This document shows, piece after piece, positions 7,410-17,392 of a DNA stretch of 58,419 nucleotides. Source of the stretch: Hydrogenophilales bacterium 12-61-10 (GTDB lineage: Bacteria; Pseudomonadota; Gammaproteobacteria; Burkholderiales; Thiobacillaceae); assembly GCA_002279795.1 (NCBI GenBank), contig NCCT01000015.1, positions 1 to 58,419 of the forward strand. Direction: 5' to 3'. Made by a program: the position numbers and the translations under genes. Numbering within the stretch: the first letter of the stretch is position 1; every line of letters starts with the position of its first letter. The notes beneath the pieces are model-generated. The model was given only the letters and a program-made list of their open reading frames with translations. It was not told the origin of the DNA and did not search any database.

Positions 7410-9794
7410 GTGAAATTTCTACGATTCAAAACCCTGCAGGGCCGGATCTTCGGCTTCTTCTTCGGCCTGCTGCTGCTCACGCAGCTGGGCAGCATCCTCA
7501 TTACCAGCACGATCGGTTACTCCATCATGGGGCGAATGCTGGGGGACGAATTGCGCAGCGGAAAGCAGGTCTTCATGCGCCTGTTCGAACAGAATACGGC
7601 GTTTCTTGGACAGGGCGCCCGCATTCTGGCTGCCGACTACGGTTTCCGCGAAGCGGTCGGCAGCAACGACGCGGACACCATCGTGTCTGCGCTGGACAAT
7701 CACAGTGCCCGCATCAAGGCCGATCTGATGCTGTTCATCGGCCGCGACGGCGAGGTGTACCAGAGCGCGGTCAAATCCCAAAAAAACCTTGATATCAGCG
7801 GTCTGCGCTGGCTCGATCCCGCACAACCGCCCCGTGACACGCTCGCGCTGATCGAGCGTATTGATGGCCAGCTTTATCAACTCATTGCCGTGCCAGTCAC
7901 TGCGCCCTTGCCTATCGGCATCGTTGTCGCGGGCTTTCGCATCGACGCCACGACCGCAAAAGATATCGGCAATATCACGCACACCGAAGTCAGCTTCATC
8001 AGTCAAGGCAACAGGTCGGACTGGCAGATCAACGCAAGCACGCTACCGGCTCCACTCGCTGCCACCCTCGGCCAGGCACTCAATACCAACCAGATCGGCG
8101 AAAAAACCATCGACGAGTTGCAGACGCAACAAGGACGCTATCTTGGTTTGCGAGCGTCGCTGCCCTCGCCCGATGGCCAGGCTGCTGGCGTCGTGCTGCA
8201 AAAATCGCTCGATCTGTCACTCGAGCCGTTTTACGATCTGCGCAACAAGCTCCTGATCCTCGGCGCCATCGGCCTGATTCTGTCTGCCCTGTCGAGCCTG
8301 GCGATCGCACGGGGAATTTCGCGTCCGATCAAGGCGCTGGCGGGCTTCGCAACGAAAATCGCGCAGGGTGACTACGGTAAAAAACCGGTCATCTCCAGCA
8401 CCACTGAAATCGCCGAACTGAGCGATGCCTTCGACCACATGAGCCGCGAAATCGCATCGCGCGAGACGCACATTCTGCAACTCGCCTACAGCGATACGTT
8501 GACCGGCTTGCCCAATCGCGCCATGTTCCATGACCGCTTGCAGCAGGCCATCAACATGACCGGCCGCGTGGGCAAGCCACTGACGGTGATGTTGATGGAC
8601 CTGGATCATTTCAAATACGTCAATGATTCGCTCGGCCATCACATTGGCGACCTGCTGCTGAAGGAGGTCGCCAGTCGTCTGCAACACTCACTGCAACGCG
8701 GGTCGGATACCGTCGCCCGCCTCGGCGGCGACGAGTTCGCCATTCTGCTGCCCACCGCAGACATCCCCAACGCACGCAAAGTGGCACGCACACTTCTATC
8801 CGCACTGGAAGCCCCCATGACGCTGGACGGCCAGATCATCGACGTGCGCGGAAGCATCGGCATGGCGTCCTCACCCCAGCATGGCTCGGACATCACCGCC
8901 CTGCTGCGCTGCGCCGATGTCGCCATGTATCAGGCCAAGCGCAACAGCTCCGGATTTGCCGAATACGACGCACACTACGATCACAACACGCTGGAGCGGC
9001 TGTCGCTGATGAGCGAACTGCGCGAAGCGGTGGAACGCAACCATCTGGTGCTGTATTACCAGCCCAAGGTCGACCTCAAGACGAGCCTGACCTACTCGGT
9101 CGAAGCACTGGTGCGATGGGTACACCCGCAGCGCGGTTTGGTCCCTCCCGACAGTTTCATACCGTTTGCCGAGCAAACCGGCTATATCAAGGCCATCACC
9201 AACTGGGTGCTGAATGAAGGCGTGAAGCAATGCGCAGCCTGGGCACGCGACGGCATCGACGTCAACATTTCGATCAACATCTCGGCACGCGACCTGATGA
9301 ACGCCGATTTGCCTGTGTATTTTGCGGCGCTGCTGCAGGAATATGGTTGTCCGCCCGAACGTATCTGTCTCGAAATCACTGAAAGTGCGATCCTCGACGA
9401 TCCCGCGCACGCGATGGAAAATCTGCGCCGACTGGAAGTCATCGGCTGCAAGTTGTCGATCGATGATTACGGCACGGGATATTCATCGCTGGCTTATCTG
9501 AAGCGTCTGCCGGTGGGCGAGCTCAAGATTGACCGTTCGTTCGTCATGAACATGATGAACGACCCGAACGACGTCATCATCGTCCGCTCGACCATCGACC
9601 TGGCCCACAATCTTGGGCTGCGCGTAGTGGCCGAAGGGGTTGAAAACGAGGCCATTCTCAATCAGCTCTGCAAGCTGGGGTGCGACCAGGCGCAGGGCTA
9701 TCTGTTTTCAAAGGCGGTATCGGCCGACGACTTCACCGCCTGGATCAGCACGCAGCTTTGGCGAGACCAGGTGAAAGTGGCCTGCCGAATCTGA
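7410..9794 (+). CDS. Membrane-bound GGDEF/EAL cyclic di-GMP protein
   Basis: The 794-residue inner-membrane signalling protein has an N-terminal helix (about 14-36), a periplasmic sensor region, a second helix (about 278-300), a HAMP linker, a diguanylate cyclase domain with intact GGDEF (about 438-442) and a phosphodiesterase domain with intact EAL (about 565-567, SVEALVRW). Downstream DDYGTGYSSL and the KIDRSFV segment also look catalytic. The protein could make and break cyclic di-GMP. The GTG start at 7410 lies 8 nt after the cupredoxin-like gene. Its periplasmic sensor probably reads the state of the two exported metalloproteins encoded just upstream (inference). Confidence 0.93.
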   Translation: MKFLRFKTLQGRIFGFFFGLLLLTQLGSILITSTIGYSIMGRMLGDELRSGKQVFMRLFEQNTAFLGQGARILAADYGFREAVGSNDADTIVSALDNHSARIKADLMLFIGRDGEVYQSAVKSQKNLDISGLRWLDPAQPPRDTLALIERIDGQLYQLIAVPVTAPLPIGIVVAGFRIDATTAKDIGNITHTEVSFISQGNRSDWQINASTLPAPLAATLGQALNTNQIGEKTIDELQTQQGRYLGLRASLPSPDGQAAGVVLQKSLDLSLEPFYDLRNKLLILGAIGLILSALSSLAIARGISRPIKALAGFATKIAQGDYGKKPVISSTTEIAELSDAFDHMSREIASRETHILQLAYSDTLTGLPNRAMFHDRLQQAINMTGRVGKPLTVMLMDLDHFKYVNDSLGHHIGDLLLKEVASRLQHSLQRGSDTVARLGGDEFAILLPTADIPNARKVARTLLSALEAPMTLDGQIIDVRGSIGMASSPQHGSDITALLRCADVAMYQAKRNSSGFAEYDAHYDHNTLERLSLMSELREAVERNHLVLYYQPKVDLKTSLTYSVEALVRWVHPQRGLVPPDSFIPFAEQTGYIKAITNWVLNEGVKQCAAWARDGIDVNISINISARDLMNADLPVYFAALLQEYGCPPERICLEITESAILDDPAHAMENLRRLEVIGCKLSIDDYGTGYSSLAYLKRLPVGELKIDRSFVMNMMNDPNDVIIVRSTIDLAHNLGLRVVAEGVENEAILNQLCKLGCDQAQGYLFSKAVSADDFTAWISTQLWRDQVKVACRI

Positions 9795-9814
9795 TTTTTC
9801 CGGCTTGAACCGGA

Positions 9815-10585
9815 TCAGGGGCGGGCCGTCGAAAACAGGCGAAAGAAGTTTTGCGTGGTGGCGTCGCCGACCGCCTCGGCCGTGATGCCGCGCAGCCGCC
9901 CGATTTCTTCTGCCACATGCCTGACATACCCTGGCTGGTTGGTCTGTCCGCGATGCGGCACCGGCGCCAGATACGGCGAGTCCGTCTCGATTAGCATGCG
10001 TTCCAGCGGAATCGCCGCCGCCACTTCGCGCAGCGCCGCTGCGTTCTTGAACGTGACGATGCCGGAAAACGAAATATAAAAACCCAGATCGATTGCGGCT
10101 TCGGCGACAGCCAGGCTTTCGGTAAAACAGTGCATAACGCCGCCCACCTCGCCCGCCTTTTCCTCACGCATGATGCGCAAGGTGTCGTCGGCCGCCGCGC
10201 GGGTATGGATCACCAGGGGCTTGCGGCTTTTCCGCGCAGCGCGGATATGGGTGCGAAAGCGCTCGCGCTGCCATTCGAGGTCACCGGTCAGCCGAAAGTA
10301 GTCCAGCCCGGTTTCGCCCATCGCCACCACTTTGGGGTGATCAGCCAATTCAACCAGTTCATCCACCGTGGGTTCGGTGCAGTTCTCGTGATCGGGATGC
10401 ACGCCCACCGAGGCGTACACATTCGGATAGGTCTCGGCAAGACGGCGAATTTCGGGGAATTTTTCCAGCTCCACGCTGATACACAAGGCGTGGCTCACCT
10501 GATTTTCCTGCATGAGCGCGAACAGCTGGGGCAGTTTGTCGGAAAAATCGGGGAAATTAATGTGGCAGTGCGAGTCGATGTACAT
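9815..10585 (-). CDS. tatD: TatD family metal-dependent hydrolase
   Basis: This is a cytosolic TIM-barrel metallo-hydrolase (deoxyribonuclease-like). The N-terminal metal site DSHCHINF, the internal GETGLDYFR motif, KPLVIHTRAA, MHCFTES and the late ETDSPYLAPVPHRG segment are all present, so the active site is complete. I start at ATG 10585; a TTG four codons upstream (10597) is possible. It is the last gene of the long minus-strand operon, following the PilZ gene by about 100 nt. Its end is 20 bp from the convergent GGDEF/EAL gene. Confidence 0.93.
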   Translation of the reverse strand: MYIDSHCHINFPDFSDKLPQLFALMQENQVSHALCISVELEKFPEIRRLAETYPNVYASVGVHPDHENCTEPTVDELVELADHPKVVAMGETGLDYFRLTGDLEWQRERFRTHIRAARKSRKPLVIHTRAAADDTLRIMREEKAGEVGGVMHCFTESLAVAEAAIDLGFYISFSGIVTFKNAAALREVAAAIPLERMLIETDSPYLAPVPHRGQTNQPGYVRHVAEEIGRLRGITAEAVGDATTQNFFRLFSTARP

Positions 10586-10686
10586 GGGTCTGATCAAGGC
10601 TCAAGTTGCGCGATGCAAGGCTCCTGAAGGCGCCATGGTTTCTAAAAGGGCCTGGCGCCACCGTGTCGCTTGAGTCTTGCACCCGT

Positions 10687-11058
10687 CTACATGGTGTGGG
10701 TGGGTCGCAGAGATTTTAACGAACCACCGAGGAAGCCTTCAATTTTCTTTTGCGCGGCCCGCCCGCTTTCGTTCGGCGCGAACTGAACGCCGACACCCTG
10801 CGTGCGGCCGCCGTGCGAACCTGCTGGTGTCACCCACACGACCTTGCCGGAAACCGGAAGCTTGGCCGGATCGTCCATCAGCGTCAGCAGCATGAAGACA
10901 TCCTCACCCATCTTGTAGGTCTTGTTGGTCGGGATGAACAGCCCGCCTCCCTGAATGAAAGGCATGAAGGCCGCGAACAAGGCCGACTTTTCCTTGATCG
11001 AAAGAGACAGCACGCCTGGGCGAACCTGTCCGGTAACATCATTTGGCATTGCACTCAT
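10687..11058 (-). CDS. PilZ domain protein (type IV pilus/c-di-GMP)
   Basis: This small cytosolic protein of 123 residues (from ATG 11058, preceded by AGAGAAG) has the pattern of the PilZ proteins encoded next to holB in many proteobacteria, where the gene affects type IV pilus biogenesis. The segments GGGLFIPTNKTYKMGEDVFMLL and KVVWVTPAG are typical. The usual RxxxR and D/NxSxxG c-di-GMP ligands are not evident, so nucleotide binding is doubtful. It lies 25 nt downstream of holB and upstream of tatD in the same operon. Confidence 0.82.
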   Translation of the reverse strand: MSAMPNDVTGQVRPGVLSLSIKEKSALFAAFMPFIQGGGLFIPTNKTYKMGEDVFMLLTLMDDPAKLPVSGKVVWVTPAGSHGGRTQGVGVQFAPNESGRAAQKKIEGFLGGSLKSLRPTHTM

Positions 11059-11083
11059 GATCGCTTCTCTTCGCTGTATCGCT

Positions 11084-12067
11084 TCAATCAAACATATGCC
11101 GGTACTGGATCAGCCAGGCCTGCAATTGCAAGCTGCGGTTGAGCGGATGGGCCAGTGTCCGGCCTTCCGCTGCCTGCATTTTGGCCAAGGCCAGCAAACC
11201 TGCCAAATCAGCCCGTTTGCCCAACTGTTCCAGTTCGTCCGAAAAATCGCGGTTAAACCGGACTCCGCCCTGCAATTTCACGGCCAGCAAATCGCCCAGC
11301 CATTTGTACACGACTTTGTGCCAGGTCTGCGGACTGACCGCTTTCCAGCGCTCGCCCTGGCTTACAGGGTCCATCTGGTCCGGTCGCATCAGCCCTTCCA
11401 GAATGCCGCGGCGCTCGTCCAGTTCACCACTGCCCACCCAGCGCTGCGCATCCAGCGGCGACCCGCCAGCCAGCGCCAGCAGATTCACTGCGTCATCCAC
11501 GCCCTGGCGGCTCAACCATTGCGCTGCCTGCTCAGCCGGCGGCAATCCGATATCAACCCGGGCGCAGCGGCTGCGAATGGTGGGCAACAAGCGGCGCGGC
11601 TGATCCGACACCAGCACGAATACTGTATTTAACGGCGGCTCTTCCAGTACCTTTAACAAGGCGTTGGCCGAGGCGATGTTGAGCGTGTCGGCCGGGTTGA
11701 CCAGGACGACGCGATACCCGGCCCGATACGTCGACATGCGGACAAACTCGACCGCTTCGCGTGCCTGGTCGACCTCGATCGCGGTCGCCATCCGCGTCTC
11801 GCCCTCTTTGGTGGTTTTTTCCAGCAGGGTAACCCGCTGAAAATCCGGGTGCGTACCGGCCTCGAACCAGTGACAGGCAGGACAACTGCCGCAGGCACTG
11901 CCATCGGGTTGGGGCGACTCGCACAACAGGGTTTGTGCCCACGCTTGTGCCAGCAGCCCTTTGCCCACGCCGCGCGGGCCTGCGAGCAACAAGGCCTGCG
12001 CCGGGCGCGCACGGCTCGCCAGCAAACGCTGCCAGGAAGACTCCAGCCAGGGATACGGTGCGTTCAT
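11084..12067 (-). CDS. holB: DNA polymerase III subunit delta'
   Basis: This is the clamp-loader subunit delta' of the replicative polymerase. The 327-residue protein has an AAA+ fold with GPRGVGKG (about residues 30-37), a zinc module [10 protein letters not shown] (about 59-68), the SRC motif in TIRSRCARV and a LLKVLEEPP stretch. It overlaps tmk by four bases (ATGA) in a tmk-holB-pilZ-tatD arrangement that is widespread in proteobacteria, so the genes are translationally coupled. Confidence 0.95.
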   Translation of the reverse strand: MNAPYPWLESSWQRLLASRARPAQALLLAGPRGVGKGLLAQAWAQTLLCESPQPDGSACGSCPACHWFEAGTHPDFQRVTLLEKTTKEGETRMATAIEVDQAREAVEFVRMSTYRAGYRVVLVNPADTLNIASANALLKVLEEPPLNTVFVLVSDQPRRLLPTIRSRCARVDIGLPPAEQAAQWLSRQGVDDAVNLLALAGGSPLDAQRWVGSGELDERRGILEGLMRPDQMDPVSQGERWKAVSPQTWHKVVYKWLGDLLAVKLQGGVRFNRDFSDELEQLGKRADLAGLLALAKMQAAEGRTLAHPLNRSLQLQAWLIQYRHMFD

Positions 12068-12678
12068 GCCAGTTCCTGCAGCAGCCGGGTGATTTCCGCC
12101 TGCAGCTCGGCAATGGTGTGGCGCGCATCCAGCACCCGGATGCGCTGGGGATCCGCTTCTGCCCGGTCGAGATAAGCCTGACGCACGCGGTTGAAGAAAA
12201 GCTCGGCCTCACGCTCGAAACGGTCGGCCGCGCGCGCAGCGGAACGACGCGCTTCGGCCACCTCGGGCGGCACATCGAACAACAAGGTCAGATCGGGAGA
12301 AAAGCCGCGCTGCACCCAGGCTTCCAGCGCGGCAACGCGTTCTGCGGCAATTCCGCGGCCGCCGCACTGGTAGGCGTAACTGGCATCGGTAAAGCGGTCA
12401 GACAGCACCCACGCGCCGCGCGCCAATGCTGGCAAAATAAGCTGCGCCAGATGCGCCTGCCGCGCGGCAAACATCAGCAACAACTCGGTATCCGCATCCA
12501 TGTCACGATGAAGCAGCAGTTCGCGCAGCGTCTCGCCGAGCGGCGTGCCGCCGGGTTCACGGGTGACGATGACTTCCCTGCCCTGCCGGCGCAGCCAGTC
12601 GGCCACAAATGCGATATGCGTGCTTTTGCCTGCGCCATCGACGCCATCGAGCGTAATGAATTTACCGGTCATATTCAT
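12064..12678 (-). CDS. tmk: Thymidylate kinase
   Basis: Tmk converts dTMP to dTDP in the dTTP pathway. The 204-residue protein has a P loop GVDGAGKST (about residues 12-20), the DR(Y/F) motif as [12 protein letters not shown], and [11 protein letters not shown]. The start at 12678 overlaps the mltG stop as ATGA, which supports it over the ATG two codons downstream. holB follows with the same overlap. Confidence 0.96.
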   Translation of the reverse strand: MNMTGKFITLDGVDGAGKSTHIAFVADWLRRQGREVIVTREPGGTPLGETLRELLLHRDMDADTELLLMFAARQAHLAQLILPALARGAWVLSDRFTDASYAYQCGGRGIAAERVAALEAWVQRGFSPDLTLLFDVPPEVAEARRSAARAADRFEREAELFFNRVRQAYLDRAEADPQRIRVLDARHTIAELQAEITRLLQELA

Positions 12679-13664
12679 CGTTGGTAGCGGTTTACCGCGC
12701 GATTGTGGGCGTCGAGCGTGCTGGAAAATACGTGAGTGCCGTTTCCCCGCGCGACGAAATACAAGGCTTTGGTTTTGGCGGGGTTGAGCGCGGCGCGGAT
12801 GGCGGCTTCACTCGGCATCGCAATCGGCGTCGGTGGCAGCCCGGCACGCGTGTAGGTGTTGTACGGCGTGTCGCGCTCCAGGTCGGTGCGGCGCAAATTG
12901 CCGTCAAAACGCTCGCCCAGCCCATAAATGACGGTGGGATCGGTCTGCAAACGCATGCCCAGTCTGAGCCGGTTGATGAACACCCCGGCTATCTCGGGGC
13001 GCTCGAACGCCGCGCCGGTTTCCTTTTCGACGATGGACGCCATGATCAGCGCCTCGTACGGCGTGCGATACGGCAAGTCCGGTGCGCGTTCCGCCCAGGC
13101 TGCCTCAAGCTTGTCGCGCTGCAGCCGATAGGCTCGGCGCAGCACGTCGAGGTCGGACGTGTGCGGCGTGTAGAAGTAGGTGTCGGGAAACATCAGTCCT
13201 TCGGGATGGCTTTCTTCGGCGCCGATCGCACGCATGAGTTCGGCATCGGTCAGGTCGGCGCTGTCGTTTTTCAGCAAGGGCTGAGCGGCCAGCGACGCGC
13301 GCACTTCGCGCCAGTTCTTGCCTTCGATGAACTGGATGACGGCCTGCGAGACTTCGCCGCGCTCGAATTTTTCGTAGAGCGCAAGCGGCGTAAGCGGCTT
13401 GTCCAGCGTATACACCCCGAGTTTGAGTGTGCCGGCCTTGCCCGTCACGCGTCCGAGCAACCAGAACACCGGCGCGTTGCCGATCACGCCTTCGCGTTTG
13501 AGCATCGTGCTCAGGCTACGCAAATTCGTCCCTGGCGTCACGTTCAGGGTTTGCGGCAAAGGCGCTATTTGCAAAGGTTGCGTGGCATACCAGGCCAGTC
13601 CGCCTGCGCCCAGCAGGGTAGCCAGAAGCGTCAACAAAATCAGTCGTTTAATCCAGATTGTCAT
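12675..13664 (-). CDS. mltG: Endolytic transglycosylase MltG
   Basis: MltG is an inner-membrane enzyme that cuts nascent peptidoglycan strands and helps set glycan length. One N-terminal anchor helix (about residues 6-25) precedes a periplasmic YceG domain with the catalytic glutamate in [10 protein letters not shown], then [22 protein letters not shown]. The length of 329 residues is normal. In-frame ATGs at 13676 and 13673 are possible alternatives; all overlap the end of pabC, so translation is coupled. It sits between pabC and tmk, the common proteobacterial order. Confidence 0.94.
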   Translation of the reverse strand: MTIWIKRLILLTLLATLLGAGGLAWYATQPLQIAPLPQTLNVTPGTNLRSLSTMLKREGVIGNAPVFWLLGRVTGKAGTLKLGVYTLDKPLTPLALYEKFERGEVSQAVIQFIEGKNWREVRASLAAQPLLKNDSADLTDAELMRAIGAEESHPEGLMFPDTYFYTPHTSDLDVLRRAYRLQRDKLEAAWAERAPDLPYRTPYEALIMASIVEKETGAAFERPEIAGVFINRLRLGMRLQTDPTVIYGLGERFDGNLRRTDLERDTPYNTYTRAGLPPTPIAMPSEAAIRAALNPAKTKALYFVARGNGTHVFSSTLDAHNRAVNRYQR

Positions 13665-14451
13665 ACAAGGCATCATTCAAAAGAAGGGTCCATCCCGCGG
13701 GCAACCAGGTCGTGTCATCCAACCGGGCGACACGACGCACGCCGATGAGGCTGTTGCAGATCATCACTTCGTCAGCAGCGAGGAGGTCGGCAGGCGTAAA
13801 ACGATCGATATGGACCCGGATGCCCCGGCGGGCGGCGGCACGCAGCAAGCGCATTCTAGCTACGCCGGCCACGCCGCATTGACTCAAATCCGGGGTAAAC
13901 AGTTCGCCCTGCTTCGCCCAGAACACGTTGCTCATTACGCCGCTGACGATGGCGCCCTGATCGTCGCACAACAATCCTTCAAAAATATCCGGTTCATCCC
14001 ACTCTGCGCGAGCCAGCACATTTTCCAACCGGTTCAGATGCTTGACGCCGGCCAATCGCGGCTGCCGTGCCAGCTTGAGCTCGCACCAGCGCGCGCGGAT
14101 GTCGCCTAGCGACTTTGCATGCTGCGGCATGGCTGAAGCCAGAACCACACACGTATTTGCAGAGGCTTCAGGCACGGCATACCCGCGCATACCGACTCCC
14201 CGGGTCAAGATGATCTTGACGACGCCTTGCCCGGCTTCGGCCGCCCGGCACACCTCGTCGCGCAATGTGTTTTGATCCGGGCAATCCAGCATCAGCACGG
14301 AACAATCGGCTTCGAGCCTGGCGTAATGATCTGCCCACCACACCGGCTGGCCGGCTTCGGTGCGAAGGGTACGAAATACGCCGTCACCATAAGCCAGTCC
14401 GCGATCCCGCGCATGAATGCTGTCGATGGCCAAGCCATTGACGCGGATCAT
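13648..14451 (-). CDS. pabC: Aminodeoxychorismate lyase
   Basis: PabC is a PLP enzyme of fold type IV that splits aminodeoxychorismate to p-aminobenzoate and pyruvate in folate synthesis. RDRGLAYGDGVFRT near the N terminus, the catalytic lysine in AGVKHLNRLENVLA (about residue 146), and a late GVMSNVFW segment identify it. The 267-residue protein overlaps pabB by four bases at its start and mltG at its end. Confidence 0.93.
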   Translation of the reverse strand: MIRVNGLAIDSIHARDRGLAYGDGVFRTLRTEAGQPVWWADHYARLEADCSVLMLDCPDQNTLRDEVCRAAEAGQGVVKIILTRGVGMRGYAVPEASANTCVVLASAMPQHAKSLGDIRARWCELKLARQPRLAGVKHLNRLENVLARAEWDEPDIFEGLLCDDQGAIVSGVMSNVFWAKQGELFTPDLSQCGVAGVARMRLLRAAARRGIRVHIDRFTPADLLAADEVMICNSLIGVRRVARLDDTTWLPAGWTLLLNDALYDNLD

Positions 14452-15758
14452 GCAACCCCCAGCGTGCGCAACAGCCCGCGCGCCTTGGCTCGGGTTTCTT
14501 CCAGTTCACGGTTGGCGTCCGAATCTGCCACGATGCCTGCACCGGCACGAAACGCCAGCCCATCCCCGCGCAGCAAAAAACTGCGGATCAGGATATTGAA
14601 ATCAAAGCTGCCATCGTGATTGATATAACCGACGCTACCGGTATAACTGCGGCGTGGGGTCTGCTCGAGCTCCCGAATGATCTGCATCGTGCGGATCTTG
14701 GGGCAGCCGGTGATGGTGCCGCCGGGGAACACCGCACGCAGCGCATCGAACACGGTCAGCTCCTCGCGCAGTGTCCCGCTCACGGTCGATTCGATGTGGT
14801 GCACGTGCCGATAACTGGTGACATCCATCAGCGCGTCGACCTTGACGCTGCCGGCCACGCAGACCCGCCCCAGATCATTGCGCTCAAGGTCGACCAGCAT
14901 GACGTGTTCGGCGCGCTCCTTGGGGTGCGCATGCAGACGTGCGCGCAACGCAGCGTCTTCCGCCGGGTCTTCGCTGCGAGGGTGGGTGCCGGCAATCGGC
15001 CGGGTTACCAGCCGTCCATCGGCCCCGAGACACACCAGCCGTTCAGGTGAGGAGCTCACAATGGCCCACTCCCCCATCTGCAACAGCGCAGAATAAGGTG
15101 CTGGATTGCGCGCCATGAGACGCGCAAACAGGGCCGCCGGTGAAACGGGGCCGGCAAACCCCGCCTGCCAGCCACGCGACAGGTTGACTTGAAAGACGTC
15201 GCCCGCGCGGATGTAGTCCTGAATGCGGGAGACGCCCGCCAGAAACGCTGTAGGTTCGTCTTCGCGCAACACGTTCAATTCCGGCATTTCGGGAACAGGC
15301 TGTAGCAGACGATCCAGATCGCATGCCAGCATATCGAGCAGCGTGCCCTGGCCAGATTCGGCCACCAGCACGCAGCGCCCGGTGTTTCGTTCGAACAAAA
15401 CCGCAGCCGGAATGCGCACCAGCCAGGCCAGCGGGAAATCTGGCTCGCCAGGAAATCCAACATGGGGCTCAAATACGCCACCCAATTCATACGACAACGC
15501 GCAGAGCCAACCGCCCGTGAAGGGCAGGCCCGCCTGCGTGGACTGAATCAAGCGCGGATGGAGCCGCATTGCCGGGTGTGTCTGCAAGGACTGCAGATCG
15601 GCGGCGGAATCGATGCGTGTCGCGTCACACGGAAAAGCAAACAACACATCCCATCCTGAATCGCCGCTGCTCAAAAACAGCCCTGGATAGCGCTGGGGAT
15701 TCGATGCCTGCAAACCTATCAGGTCAGGATGGCCAGACCACTCCCGGATTTCCGGCAT
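14448..15758 (-). CDS. pabB: Aminodeoxychorismate synthase component I (PabB), PIAGT type
   Basis: This is the chorismate-binding subunit that forms 4-amino-4-deoxychorismate with glutamine amidotransferase PabA (not in the window). The chorismate-binding domain is complete: VFQVNLSRGW, SSSPERLV, ITGCPKIRTM and the GAGIVADSD region. The active-site motif reads RPIAGTHPR (14985-14999). Classical PabB carries PIKGT with a nucleophilic lysine, whereas PIAGT is typical of anthranilate synthase. The overlap with pabC still favours the PabB role. I use ATG 15758 (436 residues); a TTG at 15785 overlaps the fabF stop and is also possible. Confidence 0.85.
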   Translation of the reverse strand: MPEIREWSGHPDLIGLQASNPQRYPGLFLSSGDSGWDVLFAFPCDATRIDSAADLQSLQTHPAMRLHPRLIQSTQAGLPFTGGWLCALSYELGGVFEPHVGFPGEPDFPLAWLVRIPAAVLFERNTGRCVLVAESGQGTLLDMLACDLDRLLQPVPEMPELNVLREDEPTAFLAGVSRIQDYIRAGDVFQVNLSRGWQAGFAGPVSPAALFARLMARNPAPYSALLQMGEWAIVSSSPERLVCLGADGRLVTRPIAGTHPRSEDPAEDAALRARLHAHPKERAEHVMLVDLERNDLGRVCVAGSVKVDALMDVTSYRHVHHIESTVSGTLREELTVFDALRAVFPGGTITGCPKIRTMQIIRELEQTPRRSYTGSVGYINHDGSFDFNILIRSFLLRGDGLAFRAGAGIVADSDANRELEETRAKARGLLRTLGVA

Positions 15759-15781
15759 AGCCTGACCGTGTGTCGTTGACG

Positions 15782-17014
15782 TCAAACGCGTTTGAAAATG
15801 AGTGAGCCGTTGGTGCCGCCAAACCCGAAATTGTTTTTAAGCGCAGCTTCGATCTTCATGTCGCGCGCAGTATTGGCGCAGTAATCCAGATCGCATTCCG
15901 GGTCTTGCGAAAAAATGTTGATGGTCGGCGGCGAGATTTGATTGTGCACCGCCAGGACGGTGAACACCGATTCAACGCCACCTGCCCCACCCAGCAAGTG
16001 GCCGGTCATCGACTTGGTCGAGTTGACAACCGTTTTGTAAGCTGCATCACCCATGGCAAGCTTGATCGCATCGGTTTCATTCTTGTCGCCGAGCGGGGTC
16101 GAGGTGCCGTGTGCGTTGATATACTGAATCTGATCGGGATTGAGTCCCGCATCCTTCATCGCATTAACCATCGAGCGACGGGGCCCATCGGTGCTCGGCG
16201 CAGTCATGTGATAAGCGTCGCCGCTCATCCCAAAGCCCACGACTTCGGCATAGATCTTGGCGCCACGTGCCTTGGCATGCTCATACTCTTCGAGCACGAG
16301 CACTCCGGCACCTTCACCCAGCACAAAGCCGTCCCGATCCTTGTCCCACGGCCGACTGGCGGTCGCTGGATCATCGTTGCGCGTCGACAACGCACGCGCA
16401 GCCGAAAAGCCGCCAACGCCTAGTGGCGAGGTCGCACATTCGGCGCCCCCAGCAACCATCGCGTCTACATCCCCATACGCGATCATGCGAGCGGACAAGC
16501 CAATGGCATGCAGTCCAGTGGTGCAAGCTGTCACCACGGCCAGGTTTGGGCCCTTGATACCGAACTGAATCGACAAATTACCGGAAATCATATTGATGAT
16601 GGAACCCGGAATAAAGAAGGGGGAAATCTTCCTTGGGCCGGATTCCAGCAATAAACCATGGGTGTCTTCGATCAGCGGCAGGCCGCCAATACCTGATCCG
16701 ATATTGATGCCAATACGCTCAGCGTTGGCATCGGTTACTTCCAGGCCAGAGTCGCGGATTGCCTGGATTCCCGCAGCCATGCCGAACTGGATAAAGGTAT
16801 CCATGCGGCGCGCTTCCTTCGGATTGAGATATTGCTCAATCTCGAAGTTCTTGACTTCACCAGCAATTTGCGAAGCAAATGACGTGGGATCAAAACGGGT
16901 TATCCGGGCGATTCCGGAACGACCAGCGACCAGGTTATCCCAAGCCTCCGGAATGGTATTGCCGACGGGGGAAATAATCCCCAGTCCGGTAACAACAACG
17001 CGACGTTTGGACAA
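15782..17014 (-). CDS. fabF: Beta-ketoacyl-ACP synthase II
   Basis: FabF elongates acyl-ACP with malonyl-ACP in type II fatty acid synthesis. The 410-residue thiolase-fold protein shows the catalytic cysteine in [11 protein letters not shown], the histidines in [12 protein letters not shown] and GHLLGGAGG, and the C-terminal [10 protein letters not shown]. Translation appears to start with TTG at 17014, preceded by AAGAAGGA; there is no nearby ATG. It follows acpP by 28 nt and leads into pabB with a short overlap. Confidence 0.96.
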   Translation of the reverse strand: MSKRRVVVTGLGIISPVGNTIPEAWDNLVAGRSGIARITRFDPTSFASQIAGEVKNFEIEQYLNPKEARRMDTFIQFGMAAGIQAIRDSGLEVTDANAERIGINIGSGIGGLPLIEDTHGLLLESGPRKISPFFIPGSIINMISGNLSIQFGIKGPNLAVVTACTTGLHAIGLSARMIAYGDVDAMVAGGAECATSPLGVGGFSAARALSTRNDDPATASRPWDKDRDGFVLGEGAGVLVLEEYEHAKARGAKIYAEVVGFGMSGDAYHMTAPSTDGPRRSMVNAMKDAGLNPDQIQYINAHGTSTPLGDKNETDAIKLAMGDAAYKTVVNSTKSMTGHLLGGAGGVESVFTVLAVHNQISPPTINIFSQDPECDLDYCANTARDMKIEAALKNNFGFGGTNGSLIFKRV

Positions 17015-17042
17015 AAGTCAGTCCTTCTTGCTTGGTGAAAGA

Positions 17043-17276
17043 TCAGCTCGAATGGCTGTTGACGTAGTCAATTGCCTGCTGGACGGTGGTGATTTTTTCT
17101 GCATCTTCGTCGGGAATCTCGCAGCCGAACTCTTCTTCCAGCGCCATCACCAGCTCTACTGTATCGAGCGAATCCGCACCCAGGTCGCCCACGAAGGATG
17201 ATTCGTTCTTGATGTCTGCTTCGTTAACGCCCAATTGCTCTGCGACGACTTTAAATACACGCTGCACGTTTTCCAT
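17043..17276 (-). CDS. acpP: Acyl carrier protein
   Basis: ACP is the 77-residue acidic carrier whose serine takes the phosphopantetheine arm. The modification site is Ser in [18 protein letters not shown] (about residue 37). I choose ATG 17276, preceded by AAGAGGGG; an upstream in-frame extension to 17309 runs through the terminator-like hairpin and is not credible. It lies between fabG and fabF, as usual. Confidence 0.98.
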   Translation of the reverse strand: MENVQRVFKVVAEQLGVNEADIKNESSFVGDLGADSLDTVELVMALEEEFGCEIPDEDAEKITTVQQAIDYVNSHSS

Positions 17277-17291
17277 TACTGATCCCCTCTT

Positions 17292-17323
17292 AAAAAAATG
17301 AGGCTTCAATCAAACTTGAAGCC
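17292..17323 (-). terminator. Terminator-like hairpin between fabG and acpP
   Basis: On the minus strand GGCTTCAA (17323-17316) and TTGAAGCC (17309-17302) form a perfect 8-bp stem with a 6-nt loop, followed by TCA and seven T residues. It sits just before the acpP ribosome-binding site and may be an attenuator or partial terminator. A TAGAAT -10-like box lies upstream at 17363-17358, so a separate acpP promoter is possible. Confidence 0.7.
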
Positions 17324-17392
17324 ATGAAACTGAAACCGCTCAAAATGGCAGCCTTGGATTCTATCAAAGTTATATCCAAAATTAGCTGGCAC

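Noticed and set aside
9795-9820. Short CCGG hairpin between the GGDEF/EAL gene and tatD
   Set aside because: The stem is only 4 bp; too weak to claim as a terminator.
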